Shown piece by piece: positions 53,201 through 64,000 of a DNA stretch of 64,000 nucleotides. Source of the DNA: Saxidomus purpurata (taxonomy: Eukaryota > Mollusca > Bivalvia > Venerida > Veneridae); NCBI GenBank assembly GCA_022818135.1, contig JAFMSR010000001.1, forward strand, positions 37,844,197 through 37,908,196. Direction: 5' to 3'. A program made the position numbers and the translations under genes. The notes under the pieces are model-generated. The model was not told where the DNA came from and ran no database searches. It worked only from the letters and a program-made list of their open reading frames with translations. Each line of letters begins with the position of its first letter. Within the stretch, counting starts at the first letter, position 1.

Positions 53201-54040
53201 GTGTATATCGAAAATGCTTTTTGTTGAAAAGTAGCCTGGATTTTAAGACCCAAAAAGTACATACCACATTGTTTGCCTTTTAGAAGGATCTATTTTTTTT
53301 AGTTCAACCTAATGGTCAAACCGGTATTGCGGTATACTGCCAATCGATATTGCGATATATTCATTTAACTTAAACAGGCTAAACAAATATAATAAAATCA
53401 AATAACTACCGTAAAAGCAGTATCACAAGTTGTCCACAAACAAATCCAAAACAGCCTATTAAAACTCGTACCTCGCTACCGGCAAGTGATTCTGTCATTG
53501 TGACAAATGTAGATCATGATCAGCCTACACATTCTTCACATTCTGATCATGATGTGCACTTTTCGCTATTCAGACAGTAATTGTTTTACTGAGAACCCCT
53601 TTAAATACTAAATGGTTAGGTATGCACTTAAAGCAAACCCATTAATATCATATATTCAAAATTAATTTAAGGCTTTCTAACAAGCTTATATATCGTTTCT
53701 ATATGGTCTGACTAAGTATAAGTATAAGATTTTCGAGTCGATCACTATGAGAACAGGCTTTTGAGAATTTGATTTTTATATATGGTTTAATAATAAAATA
53801 CACATTTGAACGCTTCTTTGTGAAAAAGAACCTCAATCTTCAATTCAAAATTAAAGCTTAAAACATCTATCTAACATATTATTTGAAATGATGGAGGCAA
53901 CATGGTGTAGGGACAGAGCGTCGGACTCCAGTACCTTCATAAATAACAATGTGAGTATCTTAAAACGAGCCCATATACTAGCTTTATATAGAAGCAATTG
54001 TGAAAACAAGTCTCCAATGGGAATCATATAAGTCATACCG

Positions 54041-54290
54041 TTTCCCTTGGTCTAGTGGTTTAGGCATCCGCCTTGGGAGCAGGAGGTCGAAGGTTCGAAT
54101 CCCAGCAGGGGTCCGTTCTGATATGGCCGGTTGGTGAGCCGCCAGCTAGTTAAATAATGGTTACCGTATGCTAGGATTCGGGAGGTACATGTGCTCAAAA
54201 AGAAGGTGTCTCATAAGTCAGAAATGACTGGCCCTTTAAAATAGGGGTGACACAATAATAAACACTTTACCTTACCTACCTACCTTACAT
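54041..54290 (+). mobile_element. tRNA-derived SINE
   Basis: A box 'tggtctagtggtt' (54048) and B box 'ggttcgaatcc' (54092) are spaced as in a tRNA. A non-tRNA body follows, with 'aagtcagaaatgactggccc' and 'taataaacactttacc', and it ends in a TACC-rich tail (54265-54290). Confidence 0.8.
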
Positions 54291-54309
54291 AGAAGTTATA
54301 TTATCTCCT

Positions 54310-54560
54310 CGGATATTTGCTCATGTCTTCTCATTGTTTGCTAATTTATCTTATTTATTCTCATGCTTGCTTTTGCTCAATTTTTTTCTCATTTTACTCA
54401 TTTGTTACTCAGTTTACTAATGCTTGCTCATTTTTAGTCACTTTTGCTAATTTTACTGATACCAGCTCATGTTTACTCATGCTTGCTCAATTTTACTCAT
54501 GCTTGCTCATTTACGAATTTTTAGTCATGTTTGTTTATGATTACTCATTTTAATAACATC
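54310..54560 (+). repeat. Degenerate 'tactcatgcttgctcattt' repeat
   Basis: Irregular copies of ACTCATTT and GCTTGCTCA fill about 250 bases directly after the SINE. The open frame here is a product of this low complexity. Confidence 0.75.
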
Positions 54561-57500
54561 ACATACAATGACAATGCGATGTATTTTTGCTCAAATTTGT
54601 TTGACGTCACAGAGAGTGCTCTATTCGAATTTTCTAATTGTTCTTCCCAATTTTAAACATAATTATCTTTCACACTTTCTTATATACATGGCTTAATTAA
54701 CCAATCAGGAAGTGATAATTTCATTTTCGTTATTATACATTTTTAGCTGGACACTAGACTTCCTTTTTTATCAGAACGATTTTTTTAACATTATTTTACC
54801 TCAAATATTTACTGATTGTTTTATAAATCCAACACGAAATATCTTCGTGCCGGGTAAAATTGTCAAAAACAAAGTAAACAGAGCTTAAAACTATCTTATT
54901 CAATTGACCTATAGATATATATCAAATACAGTGTATACACATAATTATTTGTTAAGCATTCTACGAATAACATTGACCAACTAAATGAAGATTAGTAGAC
55001 TTAAACAATGATTTCAAGATTGTATTTAAATAGTGCATACGTCCTACGTGACCCACACAAATGACCTTTGCCTTACGTGGCGGTTGTAGGGAGTACATGT
55101 ACGTAGGGTGCAATCGCAATCCGCATTTTTAAGTGAAGTAGCGTTTTTTGTTTTTGTTTTTTTTTTTACATTTTGTGCCCCAAACCCTTCCTTTCGAACA
55201 ATAAATGTTTTAAATCATCATCACAGGCAAAACAAGACAGCTTTTATTTAACATGTTCAGTCGACGCACTGAACACATCGAAGGTAATATCGCCTCTATT
55301 ATGTTGTAATTCGTTGTAATCAATGTTCTACAGTCAAGCGTTGTTCCAACTAAGTGCCCCTATATGTGCACATGGTAAATGGTGCACATTGTTAAGATCT
55401 TCTACGTGGTAGAACGCCGGCTATCTTTTCTTAAAATATTTTCTATTTTGAATGTTGAAGTTTTGAACAAACCCTTCATAAACGAGCAATTGTCACCACC
55501 GATAAAAGTTCAATTTTTCAAAGTGCTAAATCAGTTTATACAAGAAAGACGCTCAAAACTACAAAGTAAGTCACTTTGGGTTGTTTATTATTTACATGTA
55601 TTGATAAGGTAGTGTTAAGATTCTCTAATAAATGTGGCGTTTATATTATTTAACCGTAAAATTACTATAAAAGTATAATGTAACATAAATCCTACCCTGA
55701 CTGTATCTTCAGAAATAGTATCACTCCAAAAAGAAACAGACTCCGAGGAGACATTTTCCCTTCGGCTCTTAAAGTTAGGAAGAGTCTATGAGTTCATTTA
55801 CAAAATATAAACTTCTGAAAAGATTTAAGCCGGCTCTGTTTGTTGGATACGAGATTGTCCAATGGCAAAGCGTCTTTAAAACTTCCTCTTTCGCTCTGGT
55901 TGTTTTAAAGTATTAGATTTAAGAATTTCGGTAGGAATGACATGAGAAAGAGGTATGGTAGTATGTTTCTTCGATAACATAGACTTGTATTTAGCGATTT
56001 TTCTGATTTTACATTTTCTTATGTATTTACTTTTAAGTTTTACTTGTTAAACTTATATGCTTTGATATTATTTAAACAAATGGCAGCTTCTGTTTATGAG
56101 GAATTATTTTTATCTCTTTTTTAATTTGTTGATTATTTATATACTTTTTCTTTGCCTGATGTTTTGTTATTAAGGATGTAAGTTGATTTGACTATTAGTT
56201 AACTGTACAGTCAAACATCTAAACAAAGACAGGTGGTGTGTATTCACACTTGATTTTACTACAGATGATGTTCAATGTTTTTTCCAACACGTTGGTCTTT
56301 ATTCGGAGGTGGTCTTTAACGCAAGTTTGGCTTATGTATCCACCAACTTTCTACCGATTTTATCGGACATTGAGTTTGCACAGTATATCTGTCTGTCTGT
56401 CTGTCTTTCCAGCCACACATTCCTAACAGACATTACGTGGTTAGGGTTTTGTTGCAACTTTACATTCTCATGTAGGACAGGGCCGGGTAGAACATATGGC
56501 AGAATTAGAACCATCGCCACAGCGCACTCACGGCTAAAAAAAATCATATAGAACATAGAAGGACACTTTCACCTTTTTTAAAACTGTGAAAACACTATAA
56601 AAGATAAATTCGCTGTGCAAACGGTTTTGAAAAGTTAAATATCTTGACTTTACAAATATATAAATGACTTTAAAATATTTTGAAAATGAATTAGTCTGTT
56701 TGGGTGTTTTTGCAAGTAACTTGTATTTTATATGAAATAAAGAACAAACGCGCGAAGATGATCATTTTCTAAGTCAAATATCAAGTCACAGAAATAAGTT
56801 TTTATACCGGTGCAAACGGATTCATAAAGCACACTAATTAAGTTTTTAAAAAATATATATTATACATTTCCTTAAATAATTAGATTGTCTGTTTTCGAAT
56901 TGTATTCATTTAATACACATTTTTTCATAGCGCTCGGAAATTGCCGAGCAGTTCCGATCATTTCCGTAACTTCGGAAAAATCTTACGAAGGAATGCACAT
57001 AGCAGACGACTTTATGCGTATATATTTTGGTATGTTAAACGTATGTCGGAAAGATAATATGTTAAATGCAAAATATAAGATTAAATGCACATTGACTATT
57101 TTGGCAGGGAAGTGAAGAACACATTACGCGAATTATAATGAAATAAACCATAGAAATACTAAATAGGCGTGCAATGATCAATCTCAAATATGTAAAGGAA
57201 TTATGTTTTCATGTTTTTAATGTTTTTGGCATACATGAACATTTATGCAACTTGAACTAGGTGTGTCAGAAAATTAAATTACATAACTGTTTTCTTACAA
57301 AGCATTTAGCTTAACCGGTCATTGTCATTGTAAACTTGAAGATTGCTATTTGTTGTAATAGCTTTTGAAATATTACTGAAACACTGACAGGTGTTAGTAA
57401 GATTTCTCAGGTATGCATATGAGAAAGACTTAAATATACATGTTATCACAGTTTTGATATTCCGATACAGCCAAAGACAAACCGAATTAAATTTCAAAAT

Positions 57501-59749
57501 TTTGTTTAAAACAGATCTTCAAATTTAATGCATTTATAGATATGTTACGGTCACTTTCTAAATTCCATATAATTAACAAGTGCATTGAGACTTTTACGAG
57601 ATGCTGAACATTGCCCCACGCCCCGCTTAGATAATATATATTGACTGAGATGTCACTGCAAAACAATCCTAAAACGTGCTAACTTAGTATGATTTAGACC
57701 CGTATTGCACCACACCCTCGGGGTGTTAATGTAATCCATGTTAATTGTATTGTATTAATGCTGTACTCCAAATTAAATTTGAAAAGCCGGGAAGTTAAAC
57801 AGGCTGAAGTTTTGCCCTTTTTTAACACTAAAAATCTAATATATTTAGTTTTGATATTTTCGACTTGAAGCTTTTATGAAGAATAAAAGGTCATATACTT
57901 ACTCACAATCACGCAAATTATACATTAAACTACACATTATATAAATCGATGATTAAGAACTTTTACTTAAACGGTTATGGATTTCATGGCAAATACCTCT
58001 TTTATCTTTATTTTAAATAACCAGTACATTTTAACCAACAAGAAATGAAACATGTAGTTTTACTTGTTATGTCAGTAAATGTGGTTTATCACTATGGGAG
58101 AAAATGAAATTTCTTTCAAAAAATATTTTGTTGCTTCCTTAAATTTTAAGGATGCAAAAATAAGATATTTTTGCGCTAGCTTTAGCTGCAAATTTGTTAC
58201 AAATTACCAAATAGCCCCAGGCTGAAATAATGTGTGCTTGCGGGAAAATCCGAGGATTTCCGTTAATTTCCGGATGCATACGAATTCAGTGTCAGCTTCG
58301 GTGAACGATAGTAAAATCCGATATCGATTTTTCAAATGAAATCTCTGATGGGTCTAATTCTGCCATATGAATGTATCATGTGGTTAAAAGATCAAGGATG
58401 TTAATCCTCGTGAGCCCGGTAAAATGTTTGTCCTATGATACCTAAAAAAATCGTGAAACTTGGCATATGGACAGAGCGTAATTGATGAATAATGCCGTTT
58501 TTTTTCCTCTATTTCTTTTTGTCGCACAAAAATTGTGGTTGTAATGGCGACAAAAAATGGAAAATACCACATTCGTTCTCGGCCCTGCAAGAACTCAAAT
58601 ACATCTATATACTTTTTACATGTAGATGAAAATCTATTAAATTTAATTTTTAGGCTGGGGATGGTGTTTCATTATTCCTATCATCAGTTCGGAACAACAG
58701 TATATACATCTCATTTATCGACTATTTGTTCATTTGTTCAAGACTCTTGTTTGATCAAACTTTGTCGGATAGAATTAACAAGTTGACAATGAAGGTCATA
58801 TCCATTATTGATTGATTTATTAATTCCAATATCATTATATCCCAACAAGGTACGTACATATGAGTCAGCTTTACTGTCGGTCGATCGGGCAGGCGGTTTT
58901 TGTTTCTACGGAACCCCCTATCAAGACAACATGCACAGTCTATGTTGAAACACTGCCGACTCCAGATCAATGTCACACTAAGGGGTCATTGGTTTTTTCA
59001 TATCCACTCTTTTAACTCCTAAAAAAAAAATTTAAACTAGGATCAAATGTTCATCTCATCAATACGAAGTACAGAATCCCTGTTTCTATCCCGCCTACAC
59101 ATGGTAAATGTCACACTTAGATAGCATTGGCTTTTCATATCTGCTCCTTATCTCCTCTTGACACATAAGTTTTCTCTAAAGCCAGAAAAATCAAACAAGT
59201 ATTGACATTTGACAATTAATTTTGACAAATCTTAGTTAGTTTGATCAGTTTTTTAAAGGGTTAATACAAGCATATGAGTTCATTTTGAAATCTGACCACA
59301 TTTTATGAACATTAAATATTTTTTTAAAAGTACCATAATCATGGTCCCAATGACAAGTTTAAAGTCTCATCACATAATTCTCATAATTTATCTTACCATT
59401 GAAGGGAGTTAACGGGTCAAAATGGGGACTTTTAAAAGAAAGTTGTCAAAACTGATCATAGTCAAAGCTTCAAAAACAAGAATCTAAGTAGTCAACAGGT
59501 CACAGTGAAGGTCAGATGAGGGGAATTTTGATATCAGTTTACAAAACTGTACAGATAGAAAAAATCTAATTAATGAAGAGTCAGAAACAAGAATGTCAAA
59601 ATGTAATGATTAGCATTTTTAAATGACATAGTTAAAATTTAATCACTGTAGCTTCAAAAGCATTAAATTACATCAGAATGTCATATTCAAGGTAAGTATT
59701 GAATTTCAATCTGCAAACTAATACACATGTTCCTGTATTTCTTTTAAAG

Positions 59750-60250
59750 TTTGGTTGCTTCTGAAATGCAAGTACTAGAGCTGTATTTGTATAAATCAGT
59801 TCAAACCCATAATCGAACTTGTAGTCATTCACATTTTGTTTAAATTTTGATCAGGATTAGTCGAGAAATGCAGGTGCTACAGCGTAAACATACCAAATAT
59901 TCATTTTTGTAAAATCAAGGGCCAAAGCCTTCTCATATGTAGTAATTGGATTAAGACCATAATCGAACTCATCCGAGATCGTATAGTAATACACGTCTAT
60001 GTAAATATAATTATGATCAGTAAATAAATGAAGTTGTTGGAGTGTATACAGAGTAAGCATTTTTGTTTAAATCAGGGGCTATAACTCTGGATTATTCATC
60101 CAATTAAGTCCATAATCGAACTTTTGAGATCTTATTCCAATACTCATTCTGTTAAAGTTCGATTAGTAAATGTGAGCGTTAGAGTGTAAACAAACCAAAT
60201 GTTGACGGACGACAAACATCAGACAATCGCAATAGCTCACATCATCGGGT
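59750..60250 (+). repeat. Three diverged units of about 160 bp
   Basis: Each unit carries 'ccataatcgaact', 'gatcagtaaa'-like text and 'gtgtaaac'. The last unit ends in 'gacggacgacaaacatcaga' then 'caatcgcaatagctcac', a frequent end of a mollusc repeat family. Confidence 0.7.
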
Positions 60251-60884
60251 GTCAGATCGCTTTTAAGCGTTATGAAATGCAGTAAAATGTCATATGAATT
60301 ATCATCAGATTTATGCTTCTTAACTTACTAGTAGGGGTTTGTTTAAATGGTTTTTGTCACGCCAGTGTTTTAAAAGTTTTAAAAGAGAATTATTGATAAA
60401 AAAGAAACAATGCGCGTCATTAATCTAATTCATTCATATTTGTAACCGAATAATCACCTCACAGCGGGTCACTTCCATGATTGGAATGTACTTCATAAAA
60501 TTAATGGATATATTTAAAAATGTTTTCAAAAAGAGATCTCAGCTTAAAGGAGTGTATTGAAAATATTTTGATGCGGGATTGTATACCAATGAACAAGCTA
60601 TTATAATTGAATATAATTGTTCAATACATTTTGAATAATAGCTAAAGTATGACATATGTCGGGCTATTGTTCGGCGTAAGCTGTTTAAAATCACTTGTGT
60701 CCGTTTTTTGAGCCAGTCATCATGGTTTGGCAAAATCAACTAACTCATGTGTAGCGAGATCAGATAAGTCCCGGTCGGAAATAACGGGTTCGATTTATTC
60801 AACTTCAATAAATTAAGGTTCTAATTTGAAAGTAGTTCATACAAATTCCACTGTATTTAAAGATGATTGAGAATGTTTTTTTAT

Positions 60885-61700
60885 ACAGTTAAACTTCGTT
60901 CGCTCGAACTCGAAGGGACGGCCGATTTTAGTTCGAGGGATCGGTAGTTCGAGCCATCGAGGTTCGCCATCATAGGTTGTTATAATGTAGAAACTTGAAT
61001 ATGATACGCAATTTAACCCATGTTTCCCAAAATTAGTGCGTATTATACACCAAGCTTGAACCTCAGACAATATGTTCCAGCATGACAAAATGGTTAAATC
61101 GACGAAATTCAGTTAAATTATTGCATTTGTTTTGACTACCTCCTTTTTGAAGAGCTCTTGGCGAGTGGGTCTAAAGCCGATTTCTGATTCCGGTATATCC
61201 TAAGTTCTTAAACGAAAGACATTTCAAAACGTTTTATATCATTGTAAAGATCATAAAACAAAAACTTTATTCACTATAATTTCCAATTAAAGTTAGAATA
61301 AAAGATGATAAAATCTCTAACATACAACTTCTACTATTTTTCTTAATGTTCTTAACGGCAACATGCCGTTCTGAAAAATCCGTCACTCATAAAAAAATTA
61401 TATCAATTTCGTGAAAAAAAACCTTAAATTTATGCCAACTACTACTAATATGTATCAACATTGTAAAAGAAATTTAGATTACCTTTAATTGCTCATTTAC
61501 CGAGGTGTTAAAACATGCGCCGTTTAACAACGCCGGTCTGTTAATGTCTGATCAAAAGTACAATTGTTTGCCCGATAATTGAGACTGTCACCTTTTATTG
61601 TTCGGGCAAAAGGATGTTAAATGACAGTGAAATTGATCTGAAGGTCCCGCCATAGAGGTTCGAGAGATCGAGAGATCGGGGTTCGAGGTTTCGGAGGTGG
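60885..61700. mobile_element. Possible pogo/Tigger-like DNA transposon fragment
   Basis: TA then CAGTTAAACTTCGTTCGCTC (60884-60905) resembles pogo/Tigger ends. 'gttcgagggatcggtagttc' (60931) and 'gttcgagagatcgagagatc' (61659) are related internal phrases. A clean right end was not found and there is no transposase frame. Confidence 0.45.
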
Positions 61701-62824
61701 AACAATCTGATTTATGTATTTGAAAAGTTATACAAGTACAGCAGCGGCGTATTAAGAATATGCATCTTAGTAAAGCTAGTTTTTTATATAACTAGACTGC
61801 ATGATATCTGGCTCCAATTCTGAATAAAACACGACAAGGTCGGAACGATATAACAAAGGCTGAAACTATGTTAAGATGAAGAGTTAAAAAATAATTTACA
61901 AAGCATAATAGGGTTACATTTGCATAAATATATGATAAACACAGTCCAGCCCTAGTAACATTTTCTGAAGTCAATTGCATACTCAAATAGGTATTGTTGC
62001 TATGACGATCGAAAGAAAATTAAACATCTATAAAAGTTTTCATGTCTAAAACTTTCGGTAAAATTAAATGACACATAACCCATTGTTCAAAGGAAATAAC
62101 CCCTTAAATGCCTTTTTTCTGCGGAGCACAACAAACAAAGTACAACTCATTCATAACTTAATTCATATCCATTAAATGATAATAATACATGTATTTATTA
62201 TTCAACTTTACAATATTACACTCTGTATAAGATCAATTGCACACATGATATGAAACAGGTAGAGCTAATACAAAGCATAACTGAGCCAATATGAGAAAAG
62301 CAGGGCCAATACGAGAAAACAGGGCCAATATGGAATTCAAGCATTCTGATTGGTTTAAAAGAGAGGGCCAATACGGAGAAGTCACTTCCGTTAGTTTTTT
62401 AAACGACGGCATTTTGTTTTAAGACTCATGCTGATTTCGAAAAATGACTGTAAAATTTTTATTTATGAAATAAACATAGGTTTATGGATATTCATTTTCT
62501 TAGTTAGATCATTTTCTATCCATCCATAACAGTTTTGAAGTAAAATTCGAGAAAAAGTTGATTTTCATTTTTTCATCCCCCTCCTGTATATTTATTTCTT
62601 CTTACTTGTTCTTACTTTGAAAATGCTATTCAAACGGTGAGAAAATAAAGCTACCATGTCCATTGAGTTGTGGATAAGGAAATCCAACCCTCGGGTTGAG
62701 GTACGTCCAAAAAAACTCGGCAGAGCCTCATTTTTGTAACGTATCTCAACCCTTGAACACGTTAGATTCTCTTTATATTCTTGTTTATTTAGCCAATATT
62801 GTAAAGTTGAATAATAAAATTATC

Positions 62825-62960
62825 ATTAATCAAGTGATTTCATATTGGCCTTGTTATTTGTCCTCGGGCAGTCGTATTGGCCCTCGGCCTTCGACCTTGG
62901 GCCAATACGACCACCCTCGGACAAATAACAAGTATGACAGTATGAAATTACTTGATTAAT
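62825..62960. repeat. 136-bp near-palindrome
   Basis: 'attaatcaag' at 62825 is answered by 'cttgattaat' ending at 62960. The arms share 'tgatttcata', 'cttgttatttgtcc', 'gtcgtattggcc' and their complements, with a centre near 62893. 'gggccaata' also occurs at 62303, 62322 and 62366. Confidence 0.85.
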
Positions 62961-63030
62961 AACATAATAGTATCGTTTTAAATACTGTGGGTCTAATGCT
63001 AATTTAACGCGCTAACTCTTTGAAATACTT

Positions 63031-63050
63031 ATATAAATAACGATATAAAA
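63031..63050 (+). promoter_or_regulatory. Possible TATA boxes of the plus-strand gene
   Basis: Two TATA-like words (TATAAAT at 63032 and TATAAAA at 63044) lie about 130 bases before the ATG at 63179. AT-rich DNA produces such words often, so support is weak. Confidence 0.2.
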
Positions 63051-63178
63051 CGGATAGATCTATACCTTTATTTGAATAACCTTACTTGATTAAATATTAC
63101 TAACTTAAAAGCGTTTTGATAGTTGAGTTTGCTATATTTTGCAGAATGTTGTTCTTGAATTGATGAAGAAGAGAAGAC

Positions 63179-63352
63179 ATGACGCAACAACGTACACTTC
63201 GTAAAATGTTGTATTTGTGTCTTACTTTGATATACGCCGTTATACCTGTAACCCCGTCCTTCCTCAATTATGAACCCGGCATTGAATATCGTTATCATCT
63301 AAATGCAACAATTGAACTGGAAGGAGTTCAAAAGTTTACAGCCAGGGGAGAG
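63179..63352 (+). CDS. First coding exon of a secreted large-lipid-transfer-like protein (partial)
   Basis: An ATG at 63179 opens 58 codons that end at a GT donor (GAG, then GTTTGT) in phase 0. Residues 10-27 are a hydrophobic signal peptide (M-L-Y-L-C-L-T-L-I-Y-A), after basic residues at 5-9. A second in-frame ATG at 63206 could also start it. The mature start reads Y-E-P-G-I-E-Y-R-Y-H-L-N-A-T-I-E-L, which resembles the first strand of the N-terminal domain of vitellogenins, apolipoproteins and MTP. Only this strand is visible, so the family is a tentative call; the signal peptide is solid. The gene runs rightward, away from the giant gene, and its next exon is not in the window. Confidence 0.55.
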
Positions 63353-64000
63353 GTTTGTTAATTATTTGTATAGCTCTTCCCAAATAATATAACTCTTCTG
63401 TCAACAGTGTAATAATAATTACAACGTCTGAAATACAATCATGCAAAACAATTACCTTTCAGTGTTTATTTTCGTGGTGTTTCTGTTAATCTTTTAAGTT
63501 TGATCAAATCTCTTTCTGATGACACGGCATTAACAAAATTTGTATAAAACATTTGAATTCGTTGTCTTAAATGAAATAACTACCTTAATAACGTCCTCTC
63601 CGGTATGACACTTCATTATATCAATAATCTGTGAAGACTAAAATATCACTACTTCAACAATACTGAATGACAAAAAAAGGACTAAAATAAACTTGAATAT
63701 ATTGCTTATATGGATCTAAAATACGCTTCTGTCGCTTACTGTATATGAAAGTGTAATAAATCCATTATTAACACCGTCAATTACCTGTGTGATCGTACTC
63801 AAAATGGCTTAGGTTGTATTTTAATTCAGCTGTGTACTTTTTGTAAATCAGCATTTTCCCCCTATTTAGTTACTCAGTATATAATGATCGATTTGCAAAA
63901 AGTTTAACGTTAAGTATTTGAAATTATTTTGTCAATCGCAGTATGACTAGTTCAACAAGTCCTTACTTGAGACTTACAAAAAGAAAGCATTTAGGATTAA
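63353..64000. other. Start of intron 1 of the plus-strand gene
   Basis: AT-rich sequence following the donor at 63353. No second exon was recognised before the window ends. Confidence 0.4.

Larger units (their letters stand above)
51858..63178. other. 11.3-kb stretch with no confident exon
   Basis: It should hold the 5' end of the giant gene and the upstream region of the plus-strand gene, but no minus-strand exon ending in phase 2 with a convincing pattern was found. It carries several repeats that are listed separately; the rest is AT-rich and plain. Confidence 0.5.

Noticed and set aside
55379..55612. Plus open frame followed by a good GT donor (AAAGTAAGT)
   Set aside because: The peptide has no domain pattern or signal peptide and no partner exon was seen; chance in AT-rich DNA is more likely.
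57306..57497. Minus open frame with a hydrophobic start, considered as the missing signal-peptide exon
   Set aside because: It has no donor that would give the required phase 2 near a plausible cleavage site.

Overview
The window is eukaryotic, intron-rich and AT-rich, with long introns full of dispersed repeats. The repeat families (segments carrying 'gaccttgacctttgac', ends with 'acggacggac', tRNA-derived SINEs, LINE remnants) and the domain style of the main gene suggest a lophotrochozoan, most likely a bivalve mollusc. That placement is inference; no species-specific marker was seen.

About four fifths of the window is one giant gene on the minus strand. I assembled 51 exons from 51857 down to 88. 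They join with compatible splice phases at every junction into one reading frame of about 9.9 kb of coding sequence (about 3,300 residues). The gene is open at both ends: its first exons lie above 51857 or were not recognised, and its 3' end lies beyond base 1. From N to C the protein has a Cys/Trp/Tyr-rich and EGF-like region (exons 1-5), a region of unrecognised beta-rich sequence (exons 6-8), and then roughly 20 diverged fibronectin-III-like repeats (exons 8-51). These repeats carry the recurring linker pattern S-D/N-G-hydrophobic-V-D-x-T/S-P-P, followed by W-x-x-F-x-D-x-x-S-G-I-x-x-Y and then Y-x-V-x-A-x-N-x-A-G-L. One repeat is interrupted by a galactose-binding-like segment (exon 47). 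It looks like a large extracellular or matrix/adhesion-type protein; its function is not known to me.

The introns hold several structured repeats: a roughly 400-bp inverted repeat (12953-13353), a 119-bp near-palindrome (30316-30434), a 1.35-kb element with matching ends and TA flanks (32141-33489), a CGTACG-rich patch (20705-21500), tandem arrays (8440-8930, 11457-12121, 25020-25640, 40690-41300, 50400-50700) and a decayed LINE reverse transcriptase (49565-50275).

From 51858 to 63178 no confident exon was found; the stretch holds a tRNA-derived SINE, simple repeats, a pogo/Tigger-like end and a 136-bp hairpin. At 63179-63352 on the plus strand is the first coding exon of a secreted protein resembling the start of a large lipid transfer protein (vitellogenin/apolipoprotein/MTP type). 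It is oriented away from the giant gene.
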